This document shows, in pieces, positions 1-7,072 of a stretch of 7,072 nucleotides of DNA. The position numbers and the translations under genes are program-made. Every line of letters begins with the position of its first letter. Positions within the stretch are counted from its first letter, which is position 1. Location of the stretch: assembly GCA_020438595.1 (NCBI GenBank), contig JAGQUI010000136.1, positions 1-7,072 on the forward strand, written 5' to 3'. The notes beneath the pieces were generated by a model. The model saw only the letters and a program-made list of their open reading frames with translations. It searched no databases and had not been told where the DNA came from. The stretch comes from Propionibacteriaceae bacterium. Its GTDB lineage: Bacteria; Actinomycetota; Actinomycetes; Propionibacteriales; Propionibacteriaceae.

Positions 1-1788
<1,788 letters not shown>

Positions 1789-1804
1789 GGAGCGAGGGCG
1801 AGCC

Positions 1805-1822
1805 CGACCGCCTCAGGCGTCG
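1805..1822. terminator. Small hairpin between convergent genes
   Basis: CGAC-c-GCC, a TCA loop, then GGC-GTCG form a 7-bp stem with one bulged C (1809). It overlaps the hydrolase stop codon and lies 16 bp after the guaB1 stop. Only 24 bp separate the convergent genes, so a shared bidirectional terminator would have to be here. The structure is short and lacks a T-run. Confidence 0.3.
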
Positions 1823-2616
1823 AGGAACCGCGCGATCGCCCCGGCCAGCTCGGCGGGGTGGGTGAGCGCCAGATCGTGCCCGGCCCCCTGGATCGTGACG
1901 CTGGTGAGACCGGGGAACAGCGACGATGCCCAAGCCCTGGTCTGGTCGAACCACGGCCCGCTCTCGGTTCCTCCCACGTACAGCACCGGGGCCGCGACCC
2001 GTTCGGCCTTGCCGCGCCCATACTCCCAGGCGACCAGTCCCGGGATGTCCCCGGCGAAGAAGGCGGCAGCGTCCCGCTCGATCCGGGCGACGGAGCCCGG
2101 CGCGAGCGACTCCTGGCGAGTCCTCCAGTCCGGCCCGACGGTGGCGGCCATGAAGGACTCCAGTGCGACCCGCGTCCCCTCGCGCCGAAAGGTGTCGAGC
2201 AGCACGCGGTTCGCGGCCAGAAACTCTGCGGCGGCCGGGACGTGTCGCGGCGGTGGCTCCACGATGGTCAGGGTGCGGACCGCCGAGGGAGCCGCAGCGG
2301 CCAGCTCGAGGGCGACCGCAGCCGAGTAGCTCGCCCCGATCACGTGGGCGGGGGCTGCCTCCATCGCGGTCAGGACGGCCAGGCAGTCCTGCGCGTCAGC
2401 CCCGATCGAGGCCGCTGGCCCGGTTGCTGCGCTCGCCCCGTACCCCCGCCGGTCGAACGTGATCAGGCGGTACCGGTCACGCAGCGACTCCTGCCGCATC
2501 AGCAACGCCAGCTCGTCCACCGCCAGGGCGGTCTGCACCACCAGGACCGGTTCCCCGGAACCGCTGGCCCGAACGGCGAGGTCGCCCCGGTCCGTCCGGA
2601 CCTCGGTGTGCCGCAT
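1813..2616 (-). CDS. Alpha/beta-fold hydrolase
   Basis: The 267-residue product has the layout of a compact alpha/beta hydrolase. PVLVVQTALAV (23-33) corresponds to strand 3 and the oxyanion region, though the usual HGxxG is replaced by QTALAV. RLITFDRRGYGAS (50-62) is the conserved strand-4/turn motif. The nucleophile elbow is GASYS with Ser96, and GAGHDL near the end supplies His247. The expected acid after strand 7 falls in VLYVGGTESGPWFD (211-224); Glu218 or Asp224 could serve, so the triad acid is uncertain. There is no signal peptide, so it is probably cytosolic; the substrate is unknown. The ATG at 2616 lies 4 bp after the stop of the universal stress protein, with only a weak GGTAGG before it, which suggests cotranscription and translational coupling. 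Confidence 0.88.
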   Translation of the reverse strand: MRHTEVRTDRGDLAVRASGSGEPVLVVQTALAVDELALLMRQESLRDRYRLITFDRRGYGASAATGPAASIGADAQDCLAVLTAMEAAPAHVIGASYSAAVALELAAAAPSAVRTLTIVEPPPRHVPAAAEFLAANRVLLDTFRREGTRVALESFMAATVGPDWRTRQESLAPGSVARIERDAAAFFAGDIPGLVAWEYGRGKAERVAAPVLYVGGTESGPWFDQTRAWASSLFPGLTSVTIQGAGHDLALTHPAELAGAIARFLDA

Positions 2617-2620
2617 GGAC

Positions 2621-3469
2621 CTACCGGGTGAGTCCCACCGGGCAGTGGGCGTGCGCGAGGACGCCGCGGGCGAGGCCGCGCAGGTGCTCGGGGTGCACGC
2701 CGAGGATCAGCAGGTCGACCGAATCGCTCAGCGCGATCAGCTCGTCGATCGGCGTGCCGATCAGCACGTCGAGGTCGATCGCGGTGTCCGGGTGCTGCTC
2801 GCGCAGCGGGCGCAGGTGCTTCTCCAGCTCGGCCGTGGAGTCGGCGAGGGCGGACGCCTGCGTCCCCACCTCGGCGGGTACGACGTGCACCACCCGCAGC
2901 CGCGCCTTGCGCAGCGTGGCCTCCGCCGCGCCCCAGTCGAGGGCGTTGCTGTGCGGCGGCCACGAGCTGATCGCGACCGCGACCGTGCCCTGCCCGCCGG
3001 TCTCGTGCGGTGTGGAACTGGCCGAGATCACGATCACGGGGCACTCGGCCATCGCGGCCACGGCCACGCTCGTCGAGCCGACGAACATCCGCTCCAGGCC
3101 ACTCATCGAACGGCGCCCGACCACCAGCAGGTCGGCCTTCCCGCTCAGTTCGGCGAGCACCTCCGCGGCCTTCCCGACCCGGACGTCGAGGGTCATCAGC
3201 TCGCGCGGCAGCCCGAGTTCCCTGGCGACCCCGACCGCCTCGTCGACGACGTCGCGCCCGGCGTCCTCCAGGGCATCGGTGGTCACCACCAGCTCCCACA
3301 TCCCGGTCACCATCGCGCCCGGGTCGGCCACGTTCACGATCCACAACGCGGCACCCGTCGCGAGAGCGGCGCGGGTGGCGTAGCGCACGGCGCGCAGGCC
3401 GTCCTCGGAGCCGTCCACGCCCACGAGGATCCGACGCACGACGTCACTGGCATGCTCGGTGTTGCTCAT
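2621..3469 (-). CDS. Universal stress protein, tandem UspA domains
   Basis: The 282-residue product has two UspA domains, at about 12-149 and 161-281, the usual double-domain actinobacterial length. Domain 1 keeps the nucleotide-binding features: RILVGVDGSEDG (13-24) with Asp19, and LLVVGRRSMSGLERMFVGST (114-133), near the G-2x-G-9x-G(S/T) motif but with Ser121 at the second Gly. Domain 2 is degenerate: VGVDGS is replaced by VAVAISSW (163-170), and the final motif reads LGVHPEHLRGLARGVLAHA, with no G-S/T phosphate loop. I therefore infer that only domain 1 binds ATP. Such proteins are cytosolic and typically induced by hypoxia, stasis or stress. The ATG at 3469 is chosen because it precedes the conserved fold by a normal distance and sits 6 nt after a -10-like hexamer; an upstream frame extension to 3547 would add an arginine-rich tail overlapping the neighbouring gene. 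The hydrolase follows 4 bp downstream. Confidence 0.92.
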   Translation of the reverse strand: MSNTEHASDVVRRILVGVDGSEDGLRAVRYATRAALATGAALWIVNVADPGAMVTGMWELVVTTDALEDAGRDVVDEAVGVARELGLPRELMTLDVRVGKAAEVLAELSGKADLLVVGRRSMSGLERMFVGSTSVAVAAMAECPVIVISASSTPHETGGQGTVAVAISSWPPHSNALDWGAAEATLRKARLRVVHVVPAEVGTQASALADSTAELEKHLRPLREQHPDTAIDLDVLIGTPIDELIALSDSVDLLILGVHPEHLRGLARGVLAHAHCPVGLTR

Positions 3470-3504
3470 ACTTCGACCATGCTCCGCGCCGGTACCGGTG
3501 TCAA
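3470..3504 (-). promoter_or_regulatory. Probable leaderless promoter of the universal stress protein gene
   Basis: On the minus strand a perfect TTGACA (3504-3499) is followed after 17 bp by CATGGT (3481-3476), then 6 nt, then the ATG at 3469. The -10 match is partial (A2, T3 and T6 of TATAAT). The -35 box contains the stop codon of the upstream gene. The spacer contains a perfect palindrome CCGGTACCGG (3489-3498) that could be an operator. A GGAG lies 12 nt before the ATG, too far for a strong ribosome site, so leaderless initiation is plausible. Confidence 0.5.
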
Positions 3505-3974
3505 TGGCCCGGGGCGGCCACCAGCGGCGATGTGCGCCGCCGGGCAAGGTCGACCAGCATGGGCGAACGGAACGCCCGCAGCGTGATCACGAGCACCGAT
3601 CCGTCCAGGTAGAGCCCGAGGTCGGCGTCGATCCCCGGCTTCTCCCACCCGCAGTCCTGGCACGACCGCCACCCGTCGGCCAGCGCGGCCCGGCGGGCTT
3701 CGGCGAGTGCGCGCCGCGCCCCCGCCGCGGACGCGAGCTGAAGCCTGCGGCGGACGACGACGAAGTCGATGTGTCCGGACACGATGGACGACTCGGCGTC
3801 CTCCCCGACCACCGGGGACGAGAGCGGGTGCGGCCGCCAGACCGCGAACGCCTCGGCACCGAGGACGGCGAAGCGCGGGTCGGCGCGATGGGCGGCCACC
3901 CTGCTCAGACCGACCGCCGCGGCCGCGGCGGTGGCAGCGCCGAGCCAGACCCAACCGCGCTGTGGAACGCTCAT
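3501..3974 (-). CDS. Membrane-anchored protein of unknown function with a CxxC pair
   Basis: I do not recognise this 157-residue protein. It has a short N-terminus (MSVPQRGW), one hydrophobic, alanine-rich segment at about 9-29 that looks like a membrane anchor or uncleaved signal, and a soluble remainder. That part has a predicted strand (HIDFVVVRRRLQLA, 68-81), an alanine/arginine-rich helix (83-99) and WRSCQDCGWEKPG (102-114) with Cys105 and Cys108 two residues apart. It ends in alternating hydrophobic strands (LGLYLDGSVLVITLRA, 119-134). The CxxC could bind metal or be redox active, but no partner cysteines are visible, so this is open. The start at 3974 is preferred over 4022 because AGGGAGA (3986-3980) precedes it by 5 nt and gives an immediate membrane segment. 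Its stop lies 31 bp before the universal stress gene. If exported, the soluble part would face outside the cytoplasm. Confidence 0.75.
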   Translation of the reverse strand: MSVPQRGWVWLGAATAAAAAVGLSRVAAHRADPRFAVLGAEAFAVWRPHPLSSPVVGEDAESSIVSGHIDFVVVRRRLQLASAAGARRALAEARRAALADGWRSCQDCGWEKPGIDADLGLYLDGSVLVITLRAFRSPMLVDLARRRTSPLVAAPGH

Positions 3975-3979
3975 ACCGG

Positions 3980-4007
3980 TCTCCCTGTGTCGGTGAGTTC
4001 GAGCGTA
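3980..4007 (-). promoter_or_regulatory. -10 box and ribosome binding site of the membrane-anchored protein gene
   Basis: On the minus strand TACGCT (4007-4002) fits TANNNT, and a strong AGGGAGA Shine-Dalgarno (3986-3980) lies 5 nt from the ATG at 3974. No convincing -35 is seen at 16-18 bp. This gene would have an ordinary short leader, unlike its neighbours. The ribosome site decides the start. Confidence 0.45.
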
Positions 4008-4018
4008 GGAGATCCGGC

Positions 4019-4046
4019 TCACCCGCCACAGACCCCGCTCGGGTGA
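4019..4046 (-). terminator. Inverted repeat between two leftward genes
   Basis: TCACCCG (4019-4025) and CGGGTGA (4040-4046) form a 7-bp perfect stem around a 14-nt loop. It starts 7 bp after the stop of the upstream leftward gene (4053) and covers the -35 region of the next one. It could terminate the first transcript or act as an operator for the second; the sequence does not decide. Confidence 0.35.
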
Positions 4047-4052
4047 CTGGTT

Positions 4053-4466
4053 TCAGGCGAGAACGGCCCCGACCAGCGCGAGCAGGGCGAGGGCATAGGC
4101 GTCGGCGACCTCGACCGCGGTGAAGGTGGCTCCGGCCGACCGGCCAGGGATCTGCACCCGCACCTCGTAGCCCGCAGGTCCGGGCACCAGCCCGCGGAAG
4201 GCGGGGCCGAGCAGGTCCCGCAACTGGTGCTCCAGCGGAAGCCACAGGGCCTGGTCGAGCTGGACGGAGTCCAGCGCCCACTCGGTGGTGCCGTTGAAGG
4301 CCAGCAGGGTGCCGGTCGGGTACTCGCGCGCCTCGACCACCATGTCGGCGACGGTGAACACCTCGCCGTCCAGTTCGGCCGACCGGACGGCGAACCGGTC
4401 GCCCGCCTGCGGCCGCCAGCGCACGCCGGCGTCGTGCAGCTGCTGCGCCAGGTCCTGCGAGATCAT
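4053..4466 (-). CDS. Small conserved actinobacterial protein of unknown function (often labelled 'pilus assembly protein CpaE')
   Basis: The 137-residue product starts MISQDLAQQLHDAGVRWRPQ, continues GDRFAVRSAELDGEVFTVADMVVE (22-45), and has a highly recognisable core FNGTTEWALDSV (57-68) followed by ALWLPLEHQLRDLLG (73-87). From memory, this pattern matches small proteins widespread in actinobacteria that databases often name 'pilus assembly protein CpaE'. The label looks wrong here: there is no P-loop or receiver domain, and true CpaE proteins are several times longer. The C-terminal stretch (about 118-137, ADAYALALLALVGAVLA) is hydrophobic but more likely an amphipathic or packing helix than a true anchor. 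The function is unknown. The ATG at 4466 is chosen because the conserved sequence begins there; the open frame upstream runs through repeat DNA. A GATAAT hexamer ends 6 nt before the ATG. Confidence 0.82.
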   Translation of the reverse strand: MISQDLAQQLHDAGVRWRPQAGDRFAVRSAELDGEVFTVADMVVEAREYPTGTLLAFNGTTEWALDSVQLDQALWLPLEHQLRDLLGPAFRGLVPGPAGYEVRVQIPGRSAGATFTAVEVADAYALALLALVGAVLA

Positions 4467-4478
4467 GTCCGCATTATC
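4467..4478 (-). promoter_or_regulatory. -10-like element with start codon 6 nt downstream
   Basis: On the minus strand GATAAT (4478-4473) matches five of six bases of TATAAT and is followed by 6 nt and the ATG at 4466. No Shine-Dalgarno is seen, so leaderless translation is likely. A -35 at 17 bp would be ACTCGG (4501-4496), a poor match lying inside the palindrome at 4491-4527, so an activator or operator role for that palindrome is possible. Confidence 0.45.
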
Positions 4479-4490
4479 CGTCCTCACGCC

Positions 4491-4527
4491 GTGGACCGAG
4501 TTGGGGACGGTTCCGAACTCGGTCCAC
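4491..4527. repeat. Perfect 12-bp inverted repeat (hairpin or operator)
   Basis: GTGGACCGAGTT (4491-4502) and AACTCGGTCCAC (4516-4527) are exact reverse complements around a 13-nt centre. Inside, GGG/TCC (4504-4506 with 4512-4514) can add three more pairs after one mismatch, leaving the 5-nt loop ACGGT. It lies 25 bp upstream of the small conserved gene (start 4466) and 104 bp downstream of the ctaF stop. It could end the oxidase transcript, form an operator, or be a dispersed palindromic repeat. No T-run follows on either strand. Confidence 0.75.
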
Positions 4528-4540
4528 CACCCTTCGTGAC

Positions 4541-4617
4541 GCCTCGCTCGTTCCTCACGAGGCTCCTCAGGGGCCGGTGTGCGATGCCTCGCTCGTTCCT
4601 CACGAGGCTCCTCAGGG
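4541..4617. repeat. Two exact 32-bp direct repeats, 45-bp period
   Basis: The 32 bases at 4541-4572 recur without a mismatch at 4586-4617, separated by 13 bp. Each unit holds a 6-bp inverted repeat, GCCTCG/CGAGGC (4541-4546 with 4558-4563, and the same in copy 2), so each can form a small hairpin. Copy 2 ends 13 bp from the ctaF stop, placing both in the 3' untranslated end of the oxidase transcript. They may act as terminators or RNA stabilisers, or be copies of a dispersed intergenic repeat. An 8-base GGACCGAG occurs at both edges of the whole block (4493-4500 and 4616-4623). Confidence 0.85.
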
Positions 4618-4630
4618 ACCGAGCCAGGGC

Positions 4631-5026
4631 TCAGTGCTGGTACTCGCCGCGGTAGTACTGGTAGGTCCAGCCGGCGACCGCCCAGATGCCGAAGCCGGCG
4701 CCGAGCAGGGTGAGCCACCAGCCGAAGACCGGGCCGAGGGCCATCACCATCAGGACCAGGGCGCACCAGAACGGCCAGATGCTCCGGGACGGGAAGAAGC
4801 CCACCTCGCCGGCGCCGTCGATGATCTCGCCGTCCTTGCGGTCCTCCGGACGCGGGTCGATCTTGCGCGACTGGATCGTGAAGAAGACGGTGAGCATGCC
4901 GCAGAAGGCCAGCGTGAGCAGCAGCGCCACCGTCCCGATCACCTCGTGGGTGACGAACCAGTAGATCGGTGCCACCGCCACGAAGAACACGGCGATCATG
5001 GCGAAGATCCAGCGTTCCGCCTTCAC
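4631..5026 (-). CDS. ctaF: Cytochrome c oxidase subunit IV, actinobacterial type
   Basis: The 131-residue product is a small four-helix membrane protein: segments at about 6-25, 30-51, 84-101 and 103-122. Between helices 2 and 3 lies the conserved stretch [21 protein letters not shown] (53-73) followed by [12 protein letters not shown], typical of the actinobacterial subunit IV family, and the tail QYYRGEYQH is also family-like. It is an accessory subunit of the aa3 oxidase in the cytoplasmic membrane and is thought to stabilise the complex, which in actinobacteria associates with the bc1 complex. The start is GTG at 5026: GGAGGT (5038-5033) precedes it by 6 nt, and it overlaps the ctaD stop as GTGA, so translation is coupled to ctaD. 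Both arguments reject the longer upstream frame. It is the last gene of the operon visible here. Confidence 0.93.
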   Translation of the reverse strand: MKAERWIFAMIAVFFVAVAPIYWFVTHEVIGTVALLLTLAFCGMLTVFFTIQSRKIDPRPEDRKDGEIIDGAGEVGFFPSRSIWPFWCALVLMVMALGPVFGWWLTLLGAGFGIWAVAGWTYQYYRGEYQH

Positions 5027-6735
5027 TGCGTCACCTCCGGCGTGGTGGCATCCTGGACGGCGGACTGCATCGGCGTGTCCGTCTCGGCGTCCGCCGGGTG
5101 GTTGAGGTCGAAGGCGGGCGAGATCGAGCGGATCCGCGGCACCCGGTCGAAGTTGAACCGTGGCGGCGGGCAACTGGTCGCCCACTCCAGCGTCCGGCCC
5201 CAGCCCCACGGGTCGTCGACCTTCACCAGCGGGGCGTTGCGGCTGATCCAGACGTTCCAGATGAACGGCAGCATCGAGACGCCGAGCAGGAACGCACCCA
5301 CGGTAGAGACCTGGTTCAGGAACGTGAAGCCCTCACCCGGCAGGTAGTCGGCGATCCGGCGCTGCATGCCCTCGATGCCCAGCCAGTGCTGCACGAGGAA
5401 CGTGAGGTGGAAGCCGATGAACAGCAGCCAGAAGTGCAGCTTGCCGAGCGGCTCGTTGAGCATCCGTCCGGTCAGCTTCGGCCACCAGTAGTAGAAGCCG
5501 GCGAACATCGCGAACACCACCGTGCCGAACAGGACGTAGTGGAAGTGCGCGACCACGAAGTAGGTGTCCGAGACCGGGAAGTCCAGCGGCGGGGACGCGA
5601 GCATGATGCCGGTCAGGCCACCGAACAGGAAGGTGGTCAGGAAGCCGATCGCCCACACCATGGGCGTGTCGAAGCTGATCGCACCACCCCACATCGTGCC
5701 GATCCAGTTGAAGAACTTCACGCCGGTCGGCACCGCGATCATGAACGTCATGAACGAGAAGAACGGCAGGTTCACCGCGCCGGTGACGAACATGTGGTGG
5801 GCCCACACCGAGATCGACAGCGCGCCGATCGACAGCGTCGCGGCGACCAGGCCGATGTAGCCGAACACCGGCTTGCGGCTGAACACCGGCAGGATCTCGG
5901 TGATGATCCCGAAGAACGGCAGCGCGATGATGTACACCTCGGGGTGCCCGAAGAACCAGAACAGGTGCTGCCACAGAATGGCGCCGTTCGTGGCCGGGTC
6001 GAGGATGTGCGTGCCGAGCCTCCGGTCGGCCTCGAGCACGAGCAGGCCCGCCGCCAGCACCGGGAAGCAGATCAGGATCATGATCGAGGTGACCAGGATG
6101 TTCCAGGTGAAGATGGGCATCCGGAACATGGTCATGCCCGGCGCGCGCAGGGTGACGATCGTGGCGGTGAAGTTCACTGCGCCGAGGATGGTGGACAGGC
6201 CCATCACGTACAGGCCCATGATCCACAGGTCACCGCCGACGCCGGGAGAGTTGATCGCGTCCGACAGCGGCACGTAGGCGAACCAGCCGAAGGACGCCGC
6301 CCCGCCGGGGGTGAGGAAGCCGGACACCGCGGTCAGCGAGCCGAACAGGTAGAGCCAGTAGCTGAAGGCGTTCAGCCGCGGGAACGCCACGTCGGGAGCG
6401 CCGATCTGGAGCGGCATGATCGCGTTCGCGAACGCCACGAACATGGGCGTGGCGAACATCAGCAGCATCAGCGTGCCGTGCATGGTGAAGAACTGGTTGA
6501 AGGTCTCGTAGTCCATGAACTGCAGACCCGGGTAGGCCAGTTCGGCCCGGATCGCCAGCGCCAGCAGCCCCGCGAACGCGAAGTAGGCCAGCGAGGTGAC
6601 GAAGTACATGTTGCCGATCACCTTGTGATCGGTGGTGGTGAGGAGGTTCATCGCCTGCGCGCCCCAGCGCTTGCGCTCCACCAGCGGACGGGCCTCCAGC
6701 TCGTCCAGTCCGACCCGGGCGGCGGTGGCGGTCAT
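5023..6735 (-). CDS. ctaD: Cytochrome c oxidase subunit I (aa3 type)
   Basis: The 570-residue product is the catalytic subunit of a type-A1 haem-copper oxidase, reducing O2 to water and pumping protons across the cytoplasmic membrane. Twelve hydrophobic segments fit the family. Redox ligands are all present: His86 (FFTMHGTLM) and His399 for low-spin haem a, His397 for haem a3 (VVAHFHYV), and His264, His313 and His314 for CuB. GHPEVY gives Glu266, the end of the D channel, and Tyr268, expected to be cross-linked to His264. The D-channel entry Asp115 ([13 protein letters not shown]) and K-channel Lys340 (PTGVKFF) are present; the second Asn of the usual 'NN' is Ala123. A C-terminal tail of about 60 residues contains [19 protein letters not shown], normal for the family. 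The ATG at 6735 overlaps the ctaC stop (ATGA) and has GGGGGAG (6747-6741) 5 nt before it. Confidence 0.98.
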   Translation of the reverse strand: MTATAARVGLDELEARPLVERKRWGAQAMNLLTTTDHKVIGNMYFVTSLAYFAFAGLLALAIRAELAYPGLQFMDYETFNQFFTMHGTLMLLMFATPMFVAFANAIMPLQIGAPDVAFPRLNAFSYWLYLFGSLTAVSGFLTPGGAASFGWFAYVPLSDAINSPGVGGDLWIMGLYVMGLSTILGAVNFTATIVTLRAPGMTMFRMPIFTWNILVTSIMILICFPVLAAGLLVLEADRRLGTHILDPATNGAILWQHLFWFFGHPEVYIIALPFFGIITEILPVFSRKPVFGYIGLVAATLSIGALSISVWAHHMFVTGAVNLPFFSFMTFMIAVPTGVKFFNWIGTMWGGAISFDTPMVWAIGFLTTFLFGGLTGIMLASPPLDFPVSDTYFVVAHFHYVLFGTVVFAMFAGFYYWWPKLTGRMLNEPLGKLHFWLLFIGFHLTFLVQHWLGIEGMQRRIADYLPGEGFTFLNQVSTVGAFLLGVSMLPFIWNVWISRNAPLVKVDDPWGWGRTLEWATSCPPPRFNFDRVPRIRSISPAFDLNHPADAETDTPMQSAVQDATTPEVTQ

Positions 6736-7072
6736 TTCTTCTCCCCCTCGGCCGGCGGCACGCTGGGCACCGTGTTCGGGTAGTCCGGTGCGGTGATCTC
6801 ACCGGTCTGGCCGGCGGTCTTCAGCTCGTTGAGGTACGCGATGTAGTCCTCTTCGCTGACCACGTGGACAGTGAACAGCATCGCGGCGTGGTAGGTGCCG
6901 CACAGCTCCGCGCACTTGCCGGAGTAGGTGCCGATCTTGTCCGGGGTCACGTCGAAGGAGTTCGCACGTCCCGGGATCACGTCCAGCTTGAAGTAGAACG
7001 CCGGGATGTAGAACGAGTGGATGACGTCGGCGGAGGTCAGGTTGAACCGCACCGGCTTGTCCACCGGCAGGT
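6732..7072 (-). CDS. ctaC: Cytochrome c oxidase subunit II, C-terminal part (5' end outside window)
   Basis: The frame is open to the window edge and ends at TGA 6734-6732, so only the last 113 or so residues are seen; the signal sequence and the two membrane helices lie beyond 7072. The visible part is the extracellular cupredoxin domain that receives electrons from cytochrome c and passes them to haem a through the binuclear CuA centre. All CuA ligands are visible: His in SADVIHSF (codon 7019-7017), then [12 protein letters not shown] with the two Cys (codons 6914-6912 and 6902-6900), the Glu between them, His and Met. The tail beyond the fold ([20 protein letters not shown]...) is short and polar. 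The GTG at 7064 is an internal Val, since the strand [16 protein letters not shown] runs through it. It is the first visible gene of the ctaC-ctaD-ctaF operon. Confidence 0.96.
   Translation of the reverse strand, partial: LPVDKPVRFNLTSADVIHSFYIPAFYFKLDVIPGRANSFDVTPDKIGTYSGKCAELCGTYHAAMLFTVHVVSEEDYIAYLNELKTAGQTGEITAPDYPNTVPSVPPAEGEKK

Noticed and set aside
3470..3547. 26-codon N-terminal extension of the universal stress protein
   Set aside because: It is Arg/Gly/Trp-rich, overlaps the end of the upstream gene and lies before the proposed promoter and start at 3469.
2459..3586. 375-codon open frame on the plus strand across the hydrolase and stress protein genes
   Set aside because: It is low-complexity, spans two real genes and their junction, and has no recognisable motif.
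4541..4617. CRISPR array
   Set aside because: Only two repeat units with one 13-bp spacer, too short for a CRISPR spacer, and no cas genes nearby.
4467..4766. 100-codon N-terminal extension of the small conserved protein
   Set aside because: It reads through the palindrome, both 32-bp repeats and into ctaF antisense; the repetitive EEPREERAR peptide is simply translated repeat DNA.
5027..5209. 61-codon N-terminal extension of CtaF
   Set aside because: It lies wholly inside ctaD in another frame; GTG 5026 has an ideal ribosome site and the coupling overlap.
4969..6783. 604-codon open frame on the plus strand opposite ctaD
   Set aside because: The product is almost all Arg, His, Glu, Gln and Asp, a typical mirror of a hydrophobic membrane protein; ctaD on the other strand is certain.

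Overview
The window is very GC-rich, uses GTG as well as ATG starts, and has actinobacterial promoter hexamers (TANNNT -10 boxes). Its gene set is typical of an aerobic member of the Actinomycetes: a GuaB1-type GMP reductase with CBS domains, a double-domain universal stress protein, and an aa3-type cytochrome c oxidase cluster with the actinobacterium-specific subunit IV (CtaF). I cannot fix the genus from sequence alone.

Layout, left to right. Positions 1-232 (+) hold the C-terminal end of a GNAT acetyltransferase. A gap of 110 bases carries a hairpin and a 15-bp direct repeat that runs into the guaB1 promoter. guaB1 (343-1788, +) follows and appears to be translated from a leaderless mRNA. 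It converges, 24 bp apart, on a leftward group: an unrecognised membrane-anchored protein (3974-3501), a tandem universal stress protein (3469-2621) and an alpha/beta hydrolase (2616-1813). The last two are only 4 bp apart and are probably cotranscribed. Upstream of these, also leftward, is a small conserved actinobacterial protein of unknown role (4466-4053).

The right third is the leftward cytochrome oxidase operon ctaC-ctaD-ctaF (7072-4631). ctaC is cut by the window edge. Successive genes overlap by ATGA and GTGA, so the three membrane subunits are translationally coupled. The 164 bp between ctaF and the next gene hold the most structured non-coding DNA in the window: a perfect 12-bp-arm palindrome and two exact 32-bp direct repeats with a 45-bp period.

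Functionally the window combines terminal respiration (CtaC takes electrons at CuA, CtaD reduces O2 and pumps protons, CtaF stabilises), purine recycling (GuaB1: GMP to IMP) and a probable stress-response unit (USP plus hydrolase). I see no mobile element, CRISPR array, tRNA or rRNA. I found no clear undescribed system. The points most worth checking are the repeat cluster after ctaF, the repeats in front of guaB1, the recurring start codon exactly 6 nt after a -10-like hexamer, and the degenerate second domain of the stress protein.
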